A DNA stretch of 64,000 bases from Lachnospiraceae bacterium (GTDB taxonomy: Bacteria > Bacillota > Clostridia > Lachnospirales > Lachnospiraceae): the NCBI GenBank assembly GCA_024682115.1, contig JAIKZO010000108.1, positions 1 through 64,000 on the forward strand, in the 5' to 3' direction. The notes below the pieces were generated by a model. That model was not told where the DNA came from. It saw nothing but the letters and a program-made list of their open reading frames with translations, and did not search any database. Of the stretch, positions 24,599 to 32,733 are shown piece by piece. A program made the translations under genes and the position numbers. The first letter of the stretch is position 1; the number at the start of each line of letters is the position of its first letter.

Positions 24599-25648
24599 TC
24601 AGCCGGCAGCCATCATCTGTGAATACTGGCCGTGATAGTTCATCTCGCCGTCCACTTCATCAAACTCAAGGTCAAGAACCTCGGTTTCGTCTTCAGTCTT
24701 TAAGTAAGCTCCCGAAATTCTTTCTTCTTCAGTGTCAACGTAAAAATTTCCTTCGAAGTGCTTTGACTTTCCGTCGATCTTAAGATCTACCGAAGCTTTT
24801 CCGTCACCCGAGAATTTGAATGTGGCATCTCCGTACTGTCCGAATGCCTTGAACTCTCCTTCGTAATCACTGTAAAGGTATTCGCCGAAAGTCTCATAAG
24901 AGAACACATCACCGTCGATATAGATTATCCAGTCGATACTCTCTTCCGTTTCGGGATCCGAAACCATAAGGTTCCATTCCTCACCGTACTTCGACATATA
25001 TCCGGTATAGGTCTTATCCGAAGTGCCCAACGTGGCGGATCCGTCTTCTTCGACCTCCAGATAGCAAGAACCTATCTCGGAGTCATAACAGTTGTAGGTA
25101 TTTCCGACAAGTTCTCCGACACCGGAGTCATATACATATTCGATATCGGTAACCTTTTCGCCGTCGAGATTGATCCGGAGTGTCTGGATAGTGCCCTGAT
25201 ATCTTACGAACAGTTCAACCGTATCGTCATCCTGGAATGCGTATTCTCCGCTCATATGAGTCGAGTAGTCATAATCGCTGTCTTCATAATAATCCGTCTC
25301 ATAAAAATCGGCAGATTCTTCATCATGGATAACGAGCTTGTACTGTACGGAATATGATCCCTCATCGTATTCGGCATCATAACTGATCAGGTCGGATTCG
25401 TATATCACGTCTTCGGAATCCGTCTCTTCCTTCTTCTTATCATCCTCTTCGGAATCCTCTTTATCCTTCTTTTTCTTCTTACTCTTTTTCTTTGACGAGG
25501 CTTCTTCCTCCTCATCTTCATCCTCATCCTCATCTTCGTCGGAAGCGGCCTTCTTTGAAGATCTTCCTTCATCCTTCGAACATGCGGTAAATGCAAGCGT
25601 GAAGCTGAGTGAAAGCAGTAAAATCGTTAACAGTTTCTTGAATTTCAT
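24599..25648 (-). CDS. Lipoprotein with long acidic/basic low-complexity linker
   Basis: The 349-residue product has a lipoprotein signal peptide (lipobox FTAC), then residues 28-75 made of Asp/Glu runs, a Lys-rich block and more Glu/Lys. Residues 80-349 are a beta-rich domain with several similar strands (for example GSYSVQYKL, GSCYLEVEE, ADIFKF-like segments) resembling repeat-type extracellular modules. No enzyme motif is visible. It is likely surface exposed, with the charged linker acting as a spacer. It ends flush against the convergent acyltransferase gene. Confidence 0.75.
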   Translation of the reverse strand: MKFKKLLTILLLSLSFTLAFTACSKDEGRSSKKAASDEDEDEDEDEEEEASSKKKSKKKKKDKEDSEEDDKKKEETDSEDVIYESDLISYDAEYDEGSYSVQYKLVIHDEESADFYETDYYEDSDYDYSTHMSGEYAFQDDDTVELFVRYQGTIQTLRINLDGEKVTDIEYVYDSGVGELVGNTYNCYDSEIGSCYLEVEEDGSATLGTSDKTYTGYMSKYGEEWNLMVSDPETEESIDWIIYIDGDVFSYETFGEYLYSDYEGEFKAFGQYGDATFKFSGDGKASVDLKIDGKSKHFEGNFYVDTEEERISGAYLKTEDETEVLDLEFDEVDGEMNYHGQYSQMMAAG

Positions 25649-25678
25649 AATATCATTTCCTCGTCTAAAAATTTTTTA

Positions 25679-27691
25679 TCAGTCTTTAAAGAATTCCATA
25701 TCCTTTGCAAGTGTATCGGATACTGTCTTAAGCTCTTCGGCGGCGTGGGCCAGAACATTGATCGTAGCTTCAAGTTCCTGCATGGAAGCACTGGTCTCTT
25801 CACATGAAGCCGCATTTTCTTCCGATATGGCCGAAAGCGAGCTGATCGCCTCAAGGATGATGTTCCTTGAACTGTCACAGGCCTCGGCGTCACTTGTTAT
25901 GGTCCTTACTCCGGATACGGTCGTTCCGATCTGTCCGATAAGGCTGTTTATACTTTCGATAGTCGCATCAAGGATCTCCTTCTGGCTCTCTGTCGCAGCC
26001 TTAACCTGCTGAGCTGTAGAGATGGCACTCTGTGACTCCGACAGCAATATCGTCATCTGTTCCTTTATTCCGTTGGCACCCATTGCGGAATCGTCGGCCA
26101 GCTTACTGATCTCTTCGGCAACGACTGCGAATCCTCTTCCGGCCTCACCTGCTCTTGCTGCCTCGATCGAAGCATTAAGCGCAAGAAGGTTCGTCTGTGA
26201 AGCGATGGAATTGATAGCCTCAACCTTCTGAGAGATGTTCTCAACCGCAGCTCCGGTAGCGGAGATCCTTTCGGTGATCTCTTCGACCGCCTTGCTCATC
26301 TCATCCGAAGAAAGCTTGAGCTTCTCGAGTTCCTTGGCAGCTTCCTTACTGTTCTCATTCATTGTATCGGCAGTGCCTGCCAGAGAATTCGAATTATCTG
26401 TAACCTTCTGGATGTTGTCACTGATCTGACCTGTGCTGGTGCTCGCATCCTGAACTTCATTGGCCTGCTGTGTCGCACCGTTTGCGATATCAAGAACAGC
26501 GCTTGAAACATCTTCTGCGGTCTTTGATATCTGATCCGTGCTCTCGGAAAGTTCGTTTGCCGAATTAGCAACACTGGATGCTGACTGCTTGATGCCGGCA
26601 ACTATTGCCTTTATCTTATCGGTAACAAAGTTCGTGGACTTGACCATCGCACCGAATTCATCCTTGCGGTCATGGTACTTCCGGATAGTAACAAAGTGTC
26701 CGTCCGAAAGAGCTTCGAGAGCCTTGTTGATCTCCTGGATGGGCTTGTCGATGCTTCCCGCAAGCCAAAGTGCTATTACAACCGCCAGAGCTGCAAGCAC
26801 AACACCGAGGATGATAAAGATTATCGCCATCCTTGTTGCAGAGCTCATTATCGAATCGTACTCACGGAATACTACGATATTCCATGATGTGATGGGTTCT
26901 CTGTACCATGATGTTACCATCTTTCCGGCATCGGTCTTTTCTTCGTAAGTGCCGGATTCTTCAGCTCTGGTAAAGAACAGTGCCGAACTTCTTTCATCGG
27001 GTTCGGAATCGGCATTAATCTCGTGAGCCGAGTGAGCTATAACGGCACCTGTCGTATCCGTAATGATCATCGTCTCATCCGATGAAACTTCGGATGCGAG
27101 CATATCATGCAGGACACCTATGCTGTAATTACGTGTAAGGACCGCAACGGGGTTACCGTCTTCATCCCTTACGGGAACAGCTATAACGCAGATAAGTCCG
27201 CCCGTGGTCTTTGAAACGCTGGCATCGGAAATGTTCTCCGAGCCCTTCATTGCAGTAATAAAGTAACCGCGTTCTGCGATATTTACGAGATTACCGGTGG
27301 ATCTGACGATATTCTCACCGTCTGCCCCCGTAAGGACCGTGGAATTTCCGTCGTCAAGGATCTTATCCACTGCGATCAGAGTAGTCTGCATATCCGCAAG
27401 TTTTGACTCGTTGGCAGGATTCCTGATCAGATCCAGCGTTGCGGGCGATGAAGCTATCGTCTCGAGCATCCTGATGTTCTGCTTAAGGAGTGAATTGAGT
27501 TCAAGTTCAACGGACTGTACCTGTTTAACATTGATCTCCTCCCCGGATTCAAGAGCATCGCTCATCATCGTCCTCACCGATAAAAGCGTAAGGATAAGGA
27601 CAGGAACAGCTGCAAGCATGATCATTATAAAGACCAGCTTAAACCTTATGCTGTTAACCCCATAACCTGTTTTTTTGTTTTTACTTCCCAT
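25679..27691 (-). CDS. Methyl-accepting chemotaxis protein with double-Cache sensor
   Basis: The 670-residue protein has an N-terminal membrane helix (about 15-40), a large extracellular dCache-type domain (40-285) with [15 protein letters not shown], a second helix (about 290-315), a HAMP linker ([16 protein letters not shown]) and a cytoplasmic signalling domain with hairpin tip [15 protein letters not shown]. Such receptors control the CheA kinase according to an outside ligand, often an amino acid or organic acid. No che genes are here. A promoter with TATAAT precedes it. Confidence 0.95.
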   Translation of the reverse strand: MGSKNKKTGYGVNSIRFKLVFIMIMLAAVPVLILTLLSVRTMMSDALESGEEINVKQVQSVELELNSLLKQNIRMLETIASSPATLDLIRNPANESKLADMQTTLIAVDKILDDGNSTVLTGADGENIVRSTGNLVNIAERGYFITAMKGSENISDASVSKTTGGLICVIAVPVRDEDGNPVAVLTRNYSIGVLHDMLASEVSSDETMIITDTTGAVIAHSAHEINADSEPDERSSALFFTRAEESGTYEEKTDAGKMVTSWYREPITSWNIVVFREYDSIMSSATRMAIIFIILGVVLAALAVVIALWLAGSIDKPIQEINKALEALSDGHFVTIRKYHDRKDEFGAMVKSTNFVTDKIKAIVAGIKQSASSVANSANELSESTDQISKTAEDVSSAVLDIANGATQQANEVQDASTSTGQISDNIQKVTDNSNSLAGTADTMNENSKEAAKELEKLKLSSDEMSKAVEEITERISATGAAVENISQKVEAINSIASQTNLLALNASIEAARAGEAGRGFAVVAEEISKLADDSAMGANGIKEQMTILLSESQSAISTAQQVKAATESQKEILDATIESINSLIGQIGTTVSGVRTITSDAEACDSSRNIILEAISSLSAISEENAASCEETSASMQELEATINVLAHAAEELKTVSDTLAKDMEFFKD

Positions 27692-27721
27692 GTATTATCC
27701 TCCATATATAGACTTTAAATT

Positions 27722-27750
27722 ATTATACCTTGCAAAAGCGCTATCTTCAA
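27722..27750 (-). promoter_or_regulatory. Promoter of chemoreceptor gene
   Basis: Minus-strand boxes TTGAAG (27745-27750) and TATAAT (27722-27727) with a 17-base spacer, about 30 bases before the ATG at 27691. Confidence 0.65.
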
Positions 27751-27783
27751 TATCTATATATGGCGATAATTATCGATATTTTG

Positions 27784-28350
27784 TTATTTAATGACGGATC
27801 TGACCCTTTTTGAAATGAAAAGAGCAAGGGCAAGCTTAAGAAGATCGGGTATCACGAACGGAAACACACACCATGAAAGAACCGTCAACAACCCGACGGG
27901 ACCTGTTTTTCTCATATATACGAACATGAACCAGAACGTTCCGAAAGCATAGCATATGATAAGTCCCGCTATGAGTGCCATGATCGTTACCACGGTCCTG
28001 TTTCCGAAGATACCGGTGATCAGAAGATAGATAAGACCCATAATGATAAAGCCAAGTATATAGCCGCCCGTGCTTCCAAGGAGCACACTGGGGCCTCCCG
28101 CAAATCCTGAAAAGACCGGAAGCCCGATAAGGCCGAGTATAACATAGACTGCTATCGAGATGGTCCCGTTCTTCCCGCCAAGCAAAAGTAGCACAAAAAA
28201 CACCGCAAACGTCTGCAGAGTGAAGGGAACCGTCATCGGAATGCTTATCCATGAACAGATTGCGATAAGCGCGGCACATATTGCCATATAAACAAGTTCT
28301 GATGTTTTTGACCGGACTGTAAGAACCGAACCTTTGTTATTAGCACTCAT
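27784..28350 (-). CDS. bioY: Biotin transporter BioY (ECF S component)
   Basis: The 188-residue membrane protein matches BioY: first helix LVYMAICAALIAICSW, then IPMTVPFTLQTFAVF, and GLIGLPVFSGFAGGPSVLLGSTGGYILGF is split over the biotin-binding loop. It is the substrate-binding S subunit of an energy-coupling-factor transporter; the shared EcfAAT genes are elsewhere. I chose ATG 28350 because no other start lies before the first helix. It has no Shine-Dalgarno, and the promoter places the transcription start at or next to this ATG, suggesting a leaderless message. A BirA-type operator overlaps the promoter, so biotin should repress it. Confidence 0.93.
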   Translation of the reverse strand: MSANNKGSVLTVRSKTSELVYMAICAALIAICSWISIPMTVPFTLQTFAVFFVLLLLGGKNGTISIAVYVILGLIGLPVFSGFAGGPSVLLGSTGGYILGFIIMGLIYLLITGIFGNRTVVTIMALIAGLIICYAFGTFWFMFVYMRKTGPVGLLTVLSWCVFPFVIPDLLKLALALFISKRVRSVIK

Positions 28351-28357
28351 AAAAGAA

Positions 28358-28386
28358 AATATAACAAAACGGGAAGGGATTGTCAA
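28358..28386 (-). promoter_or_regulatory. bioY promoter, near-leaderless
   Basis: On the minus strand a consensus -35 TTGACA (28381-28386) and -10 TATATT (28358-28363) are exactly 17 bases apart. Only 7 bases separate the -10 box from the ATG at 28350. Confidence 0.8.
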
Positions 28387-28418
28387 CCCGAAATTAATTC
28401 CAGGTAGACAATCCCTTC
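28373..28418. promoter_or_regulatory. BirA-type biotin operator, extended inverted repeat
   Basis: Half-sites TTGTCAACC (28380-28388) and GGTAGACAA (28403-28411) are 14 bases apart, matching the Firmicute BirA pattern TTGTnAACC-N14-GGTTnACAA. The symmetry extends to 16-base arms (28373-28388 and 28403-28418) with one mismatch. It covers the bioY -35 box. As RNA the same repeat could fold into a 12-bp stem followed by CCGTTTTGTT and end the upstream aldo/keto reductase transcript. Confidence 0.82.
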
Positions 28419-28449
28419 TTTAATGTGTATTCCGTCAATATCGTTTATC

Positions 28450-29574
28450 TTAGTTTTGATCCAGGATCCCGGCGGCTTCCTTCATCAGATCGATGATCGG
28501 AAGATGCTGTGGACAAACGCGTTCGCACTGACCGCATCCGACACAATCCGAAGCCTTCCCGTACCTTTTTATGAGACCCGAATAGAAATTTTTTGATCTC
28601 CAGTCATCAGGATAACGCCTTAACGTGTTCACGGTCCTGAAAACATCCGGTATGCTGATCTTCATCGGACATCCGTCACAGCAGTATTTGCATGCCGTAC
28701 AGCCTATCTGCGGTATGCTCAGTATCTCGTCCGTAACTTCATCCACGATCTTGAGTTCATCTTCAGCAAGCGGAACAAAATCCTTAAATGTCGATATGTT
28801 ATCACGCATCTGCTCTTCGTTAGACATTCCGGAAAGGATGGTCATAACGCCGGGCAGAGAACCCACAAAGCGAAGTGCCCATGATGCCACGGAGCGCTCC
28901 GGCTGTCTGGCCTTGAACTTTGCCTCGATATCGGGAGCCATGCTTGCGAGCATACCGCCCCGGACGGGTTCCATAACGATGATCGGGATCTTTCTTTCAC
29001 TCAATATATCGTAAAGCTTCTGAGACTGTACCACGGGATTTGTCCTGTCCAGATAATTAAGCTGTATCTGAACGAATTCCACCTCGGGATGCTCATCAAG
29101 TATCTTTACCAGCAGTTCCGGACTTCCGTGATATGAGAAACCGAAATGAGTGATCTTGCCTTCGGCCTTGCGCTTCATTCCCCATTCAAAGCAATTATAT
29201 TTGACATACGTGTCATAATTTGATCCGTCCTCGATAGAATGAAGAAGATAAAAATCAAAGTGATCAACACCCGCTCTTTCAAGCTGCTCGTTGAACAGTC
29301 TGTCGACATCCTCTGCCTTCTTTATCTCCCAGGCCGGAAGCTTTGTGGCGATCATAAAGCTGTCTCTTGGGTATCTCTTTACCAGTGCTTCCCTGGCCGC
29401 GACTTCCGATTTGCCGCCGTGATAAACATAAGCCGTGTCAAAATAGTTCATACCGGCTTCCATATACATGTCCACCATCCGGCAGACCTGCTCGTGATCG
29501 ATGACACCGTCCTTTTCCGGAAGACGCATCAGTCCGAAGCCCAGCTTCGGCATATTACTAAGATCAATGCTCAT
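28450..29574 (-). CDS. Aldo/keto reductase with C-terminal ferredoxin domain
   Basis: The 374-residue enzyme has an N-terminal AKR barrel: FDTAYVYHGG with catalytic Asp and Tyr, Lys in IATKLPAW and His in YLLHSIED. The C-terminus adds two 4Fe-4S type clusters, CTACKYCCDGCP and CVGCGQCERVCP. This fused form is common in anaerobes and is thought to exchange electrons with ferredoxin, though substrates are unknown. Its start overlaps the end of the AraC-type regulator by 11 bases, so it is likely the regulator's co-transcribed partner. Confidence 0.92.
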   Translation of the reverse strand: MSIDLSNMPKLGFGLMRLPEKDGVIDHEQVCRMVDMYMEAGMNYFDTAYVYHGGKSEVAAREALVKRYPRDSFMIATKLPAWEIKKAEDVDRLFNEQLERAGVDHFDFYLLHSIEDGSNYDTYVKYNCFEWGMKRKAEGKITHFGFSYHGSPELLVKILDEHPEVEFVQIQLNYLDRTNPVVQSQKLYDILSERKIPIIVMEPVRGGMLASMAPDIEAKFKARQPERSVASWALRFVGSLPGVMTILSGMSNEEQMRDNISTFKDFVPLAEDELKIVDEVTDEILSIPQIGCTACKYCCDGCPMKISIPDVFRTVNTLRRYPDDWRSKNFYSGLIKRYGKASDCVGCGQCERVCPQHLPIIDLMKEAAGILDQN

Positions 29575-30442
29575 TTTCCTTCCCTCCTACAAACAATGCT
29601 CTGTATTCCCCCGGAGCCATACCCTTTTCACTCCTGAATACTCTGTTGAAACTCGGAATGCTCTGGAATCCCGAAAGCATCGCTACTTCCGTCAGAGTCC
29701 TGTCATTAAGTGCCAGCAGCTCGGTGGCTTTTTCTAGCCTTATCATATTGAGCCATTTGCTGTAATTCATCCCGGTAACACTTTTAAATATCCTTGAAAA
29801 ATAATCCTTGCTTATCCCGGCCATCTCCGCCATGGCGCTCTGCGAAAGATCATCCGCATTAAGATTGTTCTTTATATAATCGGTAACTGCGATCATCCTT
29901 CTCATGACATCATCGGCATAAACGCTCTTTGCTCCCGAATTAAGTTCCGGTGCGAATTCGTTCCTGTGTTCATCAAGTATCATCATAAACTCCATGAGCA
30001 GCATACAACATCGCAATTCACGGTCATTGCAATTCGAGAAAAAGATCTTCTTCATCTTATATGCTATCACCTGGAGTTCCGATACCAGTTCGGGATGTGC
30101 ATTGATACAGATAACATGAAGATTTCTGTATAAATGCATGATCCTCTGGAGATCGAACAACGTATTCATGAAGGCATTGCTGAACTGTATGACCAGTGCC
30201 TCTTCTCTGTCGGCATCAACGATCTCATGCACTTCCATCGGCCATATGAGAACAAAATCTCCCGGAACAAGTTTATAAGTGCTCTGGTTGACCTTGTAGA
30301 TATTGGTATCTCCGGGACCGACAAGCATGATCTCACCGTAAGAATGCCAGTGAGGCTGATAACTCCTCTCTTTATATCCCGTGGACATGTTGAATGCGCT
30401 TATATTGTCAAAATCGTAGATCTCATATTGACTGTAATCCAT
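29564..30442 (-). CDS. AraC-family transcriptional regulator
   Basis: The 292-residue protein has an N-terminal cupin sensor domain (HWHSYGEIMLV near residue 31) and a C-terminal double helix-turn-helix of AraC type (SQSAMAEMAGISKDYFSR, then LTEVAMLSGFQSIPSFNR). Such proteins activate neighbouring catabolic genes when a small ligand binds. It sits between the iron alcohol dehydrogenase gene and the aldo/keto reductase gene, all co-directional, which suggests it controls these redox enzymes. The ligand is unknown. Confidence 0.93.
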   Translation of the reverse strand: MDYSQYEIYDFDNISAFNMSTGYKERSYQPHWHSYGEIMLVGPGDTNIYKVNQSTYKLVPGDFVLIWPMEVHEIVDADREEALVIQFSNAFMNTLFDLQRIMHLYRNLHVICINAHPELVSELQVIAYKMKKIFFSNCNDRELRCCMLLMEFMMILDEHRNEFAPELNSGAKSVYADDVMRRMIAVTDYIKNNLNADDLSQSAMAEMAGISKDYFSRIFKSVTGMNYSKWLNMIRLEKATELLALNDRTLTEVAMLSGFQSIPSFNRVFRSEKGMAPGEYRALFVGGKENEH

Positions 30443-30476
30443 AGTCAGGTAATTCCTCCGTGTCTTCTTCGGGATA

Positions 30477-31652
30477 TCAGATCATCATCCTGTATATCTT
30501 ATCGCAATCATCTTCATTCAGTGTGACAAAACCGGATATTGTTCCGTCCCTTCCGTCCCCGCGGCAAAGGACTTTGACAAGCTTAGGGATATCCTCTTCT
30601 TTTGCCCCAAGTTCTTTAAAGTTTTTGGGCATTCCGATCGATATAAGGAAATTCCTGAATGCTTCGATACCTGCTTTTGCCGTAACCTCGGGATTTTCAA
30701 AATCCATCTGACACCCCCAGACCCTGTTTGCAACCTGTGCGAATCTCATAACGTTATGAGAAAGCTCATATGTGAAAACAGCAGGCATTGTTACAGCCAG
30801 ACCGGCTCCGTGTGCACAGTCATACATCGCAGAAAGCTCATGTTCTATCGTATGGCTCAGCCAGTCTTGACTTCTGCCTACACCGCACGAATTGGTATGG
30901 GCCATTGTTCCGGCCCACATGATATTTGCCCTGGCCTCGTAATTATCCGGATCGGCTATTACCCTTGGTCCTTCATGTCTCATCGTAAGAAGAAGTGCCT
31001 CGATAAGTCTGTCAGTGACTTCAACATCCCTGGTATTTGTAAGATAACGCTCATAGAGATGAGCCATTATGTCGGTTATTCCTGCCGCCGTCTGGAATGG
31101 AGGCAGAGACTGCGTAAGAGCCGGATTAAGGATACTGAATTTGGGGCGTATGGCATCTCCGCTGGCTCCTCGTTTGAACATACCCTCTTCCTTCGTAATG
31201 ACCGAATCAGGGCTTCCCTCGCTTCCTGCCGCTGCTATGGTAAGAACGGTTCCGACTCCCAGAGCCTTTTCTATTCTCTTTCCGCGGTAGAAGTCCCAGA
31301 AGTCTCCCTCATAAAGAACACCGGCTGCTATCGCTTTGGACGAATCTATGGTGCTTCCGCCACCCACTGCCAGAATAAAATCCACATTTTCTTTCTTGCA
31401 TAGTTCTATACCCTCGTAAACCAGTCCGCTCCTGGGATTGGGTTTTACTCCGCCAAGCTCCGTATAGTGTACAGATGCTTCATCAAGGGATCTTTTGACC
31501 CTGTCAAGCAATCCGGAACGAATGACACTTCCTCCGCCGTAATGGATAAGGACTTTGGTGCCTCCGAATCTTTTTACATATTCTCCGGTTTTTGTTTCCG
31601 TATCTTTTCCAAAGACAAAACACGTGGGTGAAAAAAATTCAAAATTATTCAT
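30477..31652 (-). CDS. Iron-containing alcohol dehydrogenase (NADPH-butanol dehydrogenase type)
   Basis: The 391-residue enzyme begins NNFEFFSPTCFVFGKDTE and shows the dinucleotide loop LAVGGGSTIDSSKAIA and the metal-binding stretch HTIEHELSAMYDCAHGAG, both typical of the BdhA/YqhD branch of group III alcohol dehydrogenases. It reduces aldehydes to alcohols in fermentation or detoxification. ATG 31652 has AGGA six bases upstream; a longer frame from 31715 would run into the epimerase gene. It is followed by the AraC gene after 34 bases. Confidence 0.93.
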   Translation of the reverse strand: MNNFEFFSPTCFVFGKDTETKTGEYVKRFGGTKVLIHYGGGSVIRSGLLDRVKRSLDEASVHYTELGGVKPNPRSGLVYEGIELCKKENVDFILAVGGGSTIDSSKAIAAGVLYEGDFWDFYRGKRIEKALGVGTVLTIAAAGSEGSPDSVITKEEGMFKRGASGDAIRPKFSILNPALTQSLPPFQTAAGITDIMAHLYERYLTNTRDVEVTDRLIEALLLTMRHEGPRVIADPDNYEARANIMWAGTMAHTNSCGVGRSQDWLSHTIEHELSAMYDCAHGAGLAVTMPAVFTYELSHNVMRFAQVANRVWGCQMDFENPEVTAKAGIEAFRNFLISIGMPKNFKELGAKEEDIPKLVKVLCRGDGRDGTISGFVTLNEDDCDKIYRMMI

Positions 31653-31683
31653 TCTTTTTCCTTTCTGCCGTATCGTCCGACTT

Positions 31684-32715
31684 TCAGATGTTTTCTTTTG
31701 CCTTTTCCAGGGCATCTATGACTCTGTCGCACCAGGCATCAAACTCGGGGTCTTCCTTCTGGCATTCATCGGGATGGGACAGTACATAATCAAGTGCATA
31801 TCTGACACCCATGTCAAATCTCACATTTGTCCTCATATCCGGTACTGCCCTCTTGAGCTTGGTATTGTCAAATACGACCGACACGGATTTATCACCCAGA
31901 AGCGATCCCGTATAGTCAAAACCGTATTTATCGCCGACGGCCCTGAGGAAATCCGTAGATACGTGATAAGCGTTCAGTTTTACGCCGAGAGCATCGGCTA
32001 TGGTCTCATATATCTGATCCCACGTCAGGGTTTCGTCCGAAGTGATCTGGAAAGCCTCACCTATGGCGTGGCGGTTCCCCATGAGTCCCGTGAACCCGAT
32101 GGCAAAGTCGGCATTCCATGTCAGCGTCCAAAGGCTCGAGCCGTCTCCCTGTATGATGACCTTTTTACCCTCCTGCATCCTTTTTATGACCTGCCAGAAT
32201 CCGTTCTTTCCGTGTACTCCGAGAGGAACGTTTCTTTCATCATAGGTATGGCTCGGACGGATTATGGTAACGGGAAATCCGTTTTCCTTATACATCTTCA
32301 TAAGGAAATCCTCGCACGCTATCTTATTCCTTGAATACTCCCAGTAAGGATTGGCAAGTGCGGTACCTTCGGTGATGATATAGCCGGATGCGGGCTTGTG
32401 GTATGCCGAAGCCGAACTTATATACATATACTGTTTTGTCCTGCCGGCAAACAGTCTGTAATCTCTTTCTGCCTGAGACACTTCAAAACCGATGAACTCG
32501 CATACGGTATCAAAGGTCATGTCTCCGATCTTTTCAAGAACGGCACTTTCATCATTGATGTCAACGGCTATACGATTGACCTCTTCGGGAAGCACATCGT
32601 TCCTGTTTCCCCTGTTAAGTACCCATACTTCCCAGTCAAGCTCGTTTACCAGTCTTTTTACTATCGCGGTACTTATAGTTCCCGTTCCCCCGATGAACAA
32701 CGCTCTTTTTTTCAT
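31684..32715 (-). CDS. NAD-dependent epimerase/dehydratase (extended SDR-like)
   Basis: The 343-residue protein starts with a Rossmann motif, FIGGTGTISTAIV, and has the later segments YISSASAY and PYWEYSRNKIACE, where Tyr-x3-Lys (YSRNK) gives the catalytic pair. The closest group is the NAD-dependent epimerase-like proteins that act on nucleotide sugars, but the exact branch is not clear and some members are RNA-binding CSP41-like proteins. It lies 18 bases after the ABC transporter gene and 31 bases before the alcohol dehydrogenase gene. Confidence 0.85.
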   Translation of the reverse strand: MKKRALFIGGTGTISTAIVKRLVNELDWEVWVLNRGNRNDVLPEEVNRIAVDINDESAVLEKIGDMTFDTVCEFIGFEVSQAERDYRLFAGRTKQYMYISSASAYHKPASGYIITEGTALANPYWEYSRNKIACEDFLMKMYKENGFPVTIIRPSHTYDERNVPLGVHGKNGFWQVIKRMQEGKKVIIQGDGSSLWTLTWNADFAIGFTGLMGNRHAIGEAFQITSDETLTWDQIYETIADALGVKLNAYHVSTDFLRAVGDKYGFDYTGSLLGDKSVSVVFDNTKLKRAVPDMRTNVRFDMGVRYALDYVLSHPDECQKEDPEFDAWCDRVIDALEKAKENI

Positions 32716-32733
32716 TTTTACCCTCCGTAATAA

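Noticed and set aside
25405-25596. Lys/Arg-rich open frame of 63 residues on the minus strand
   Set aside because: It is an out-of-frame shadow of the Asp/Glu/Lys spacer of the lipoprotein; composition follows from the repeated codons.
31555-32334. 259-residue plus-strand open frame across the alcohol dehydrogenase and epimerase genes
   Set aside because: It is antisense to two well-supported enzymes and shows no recognisable domain.
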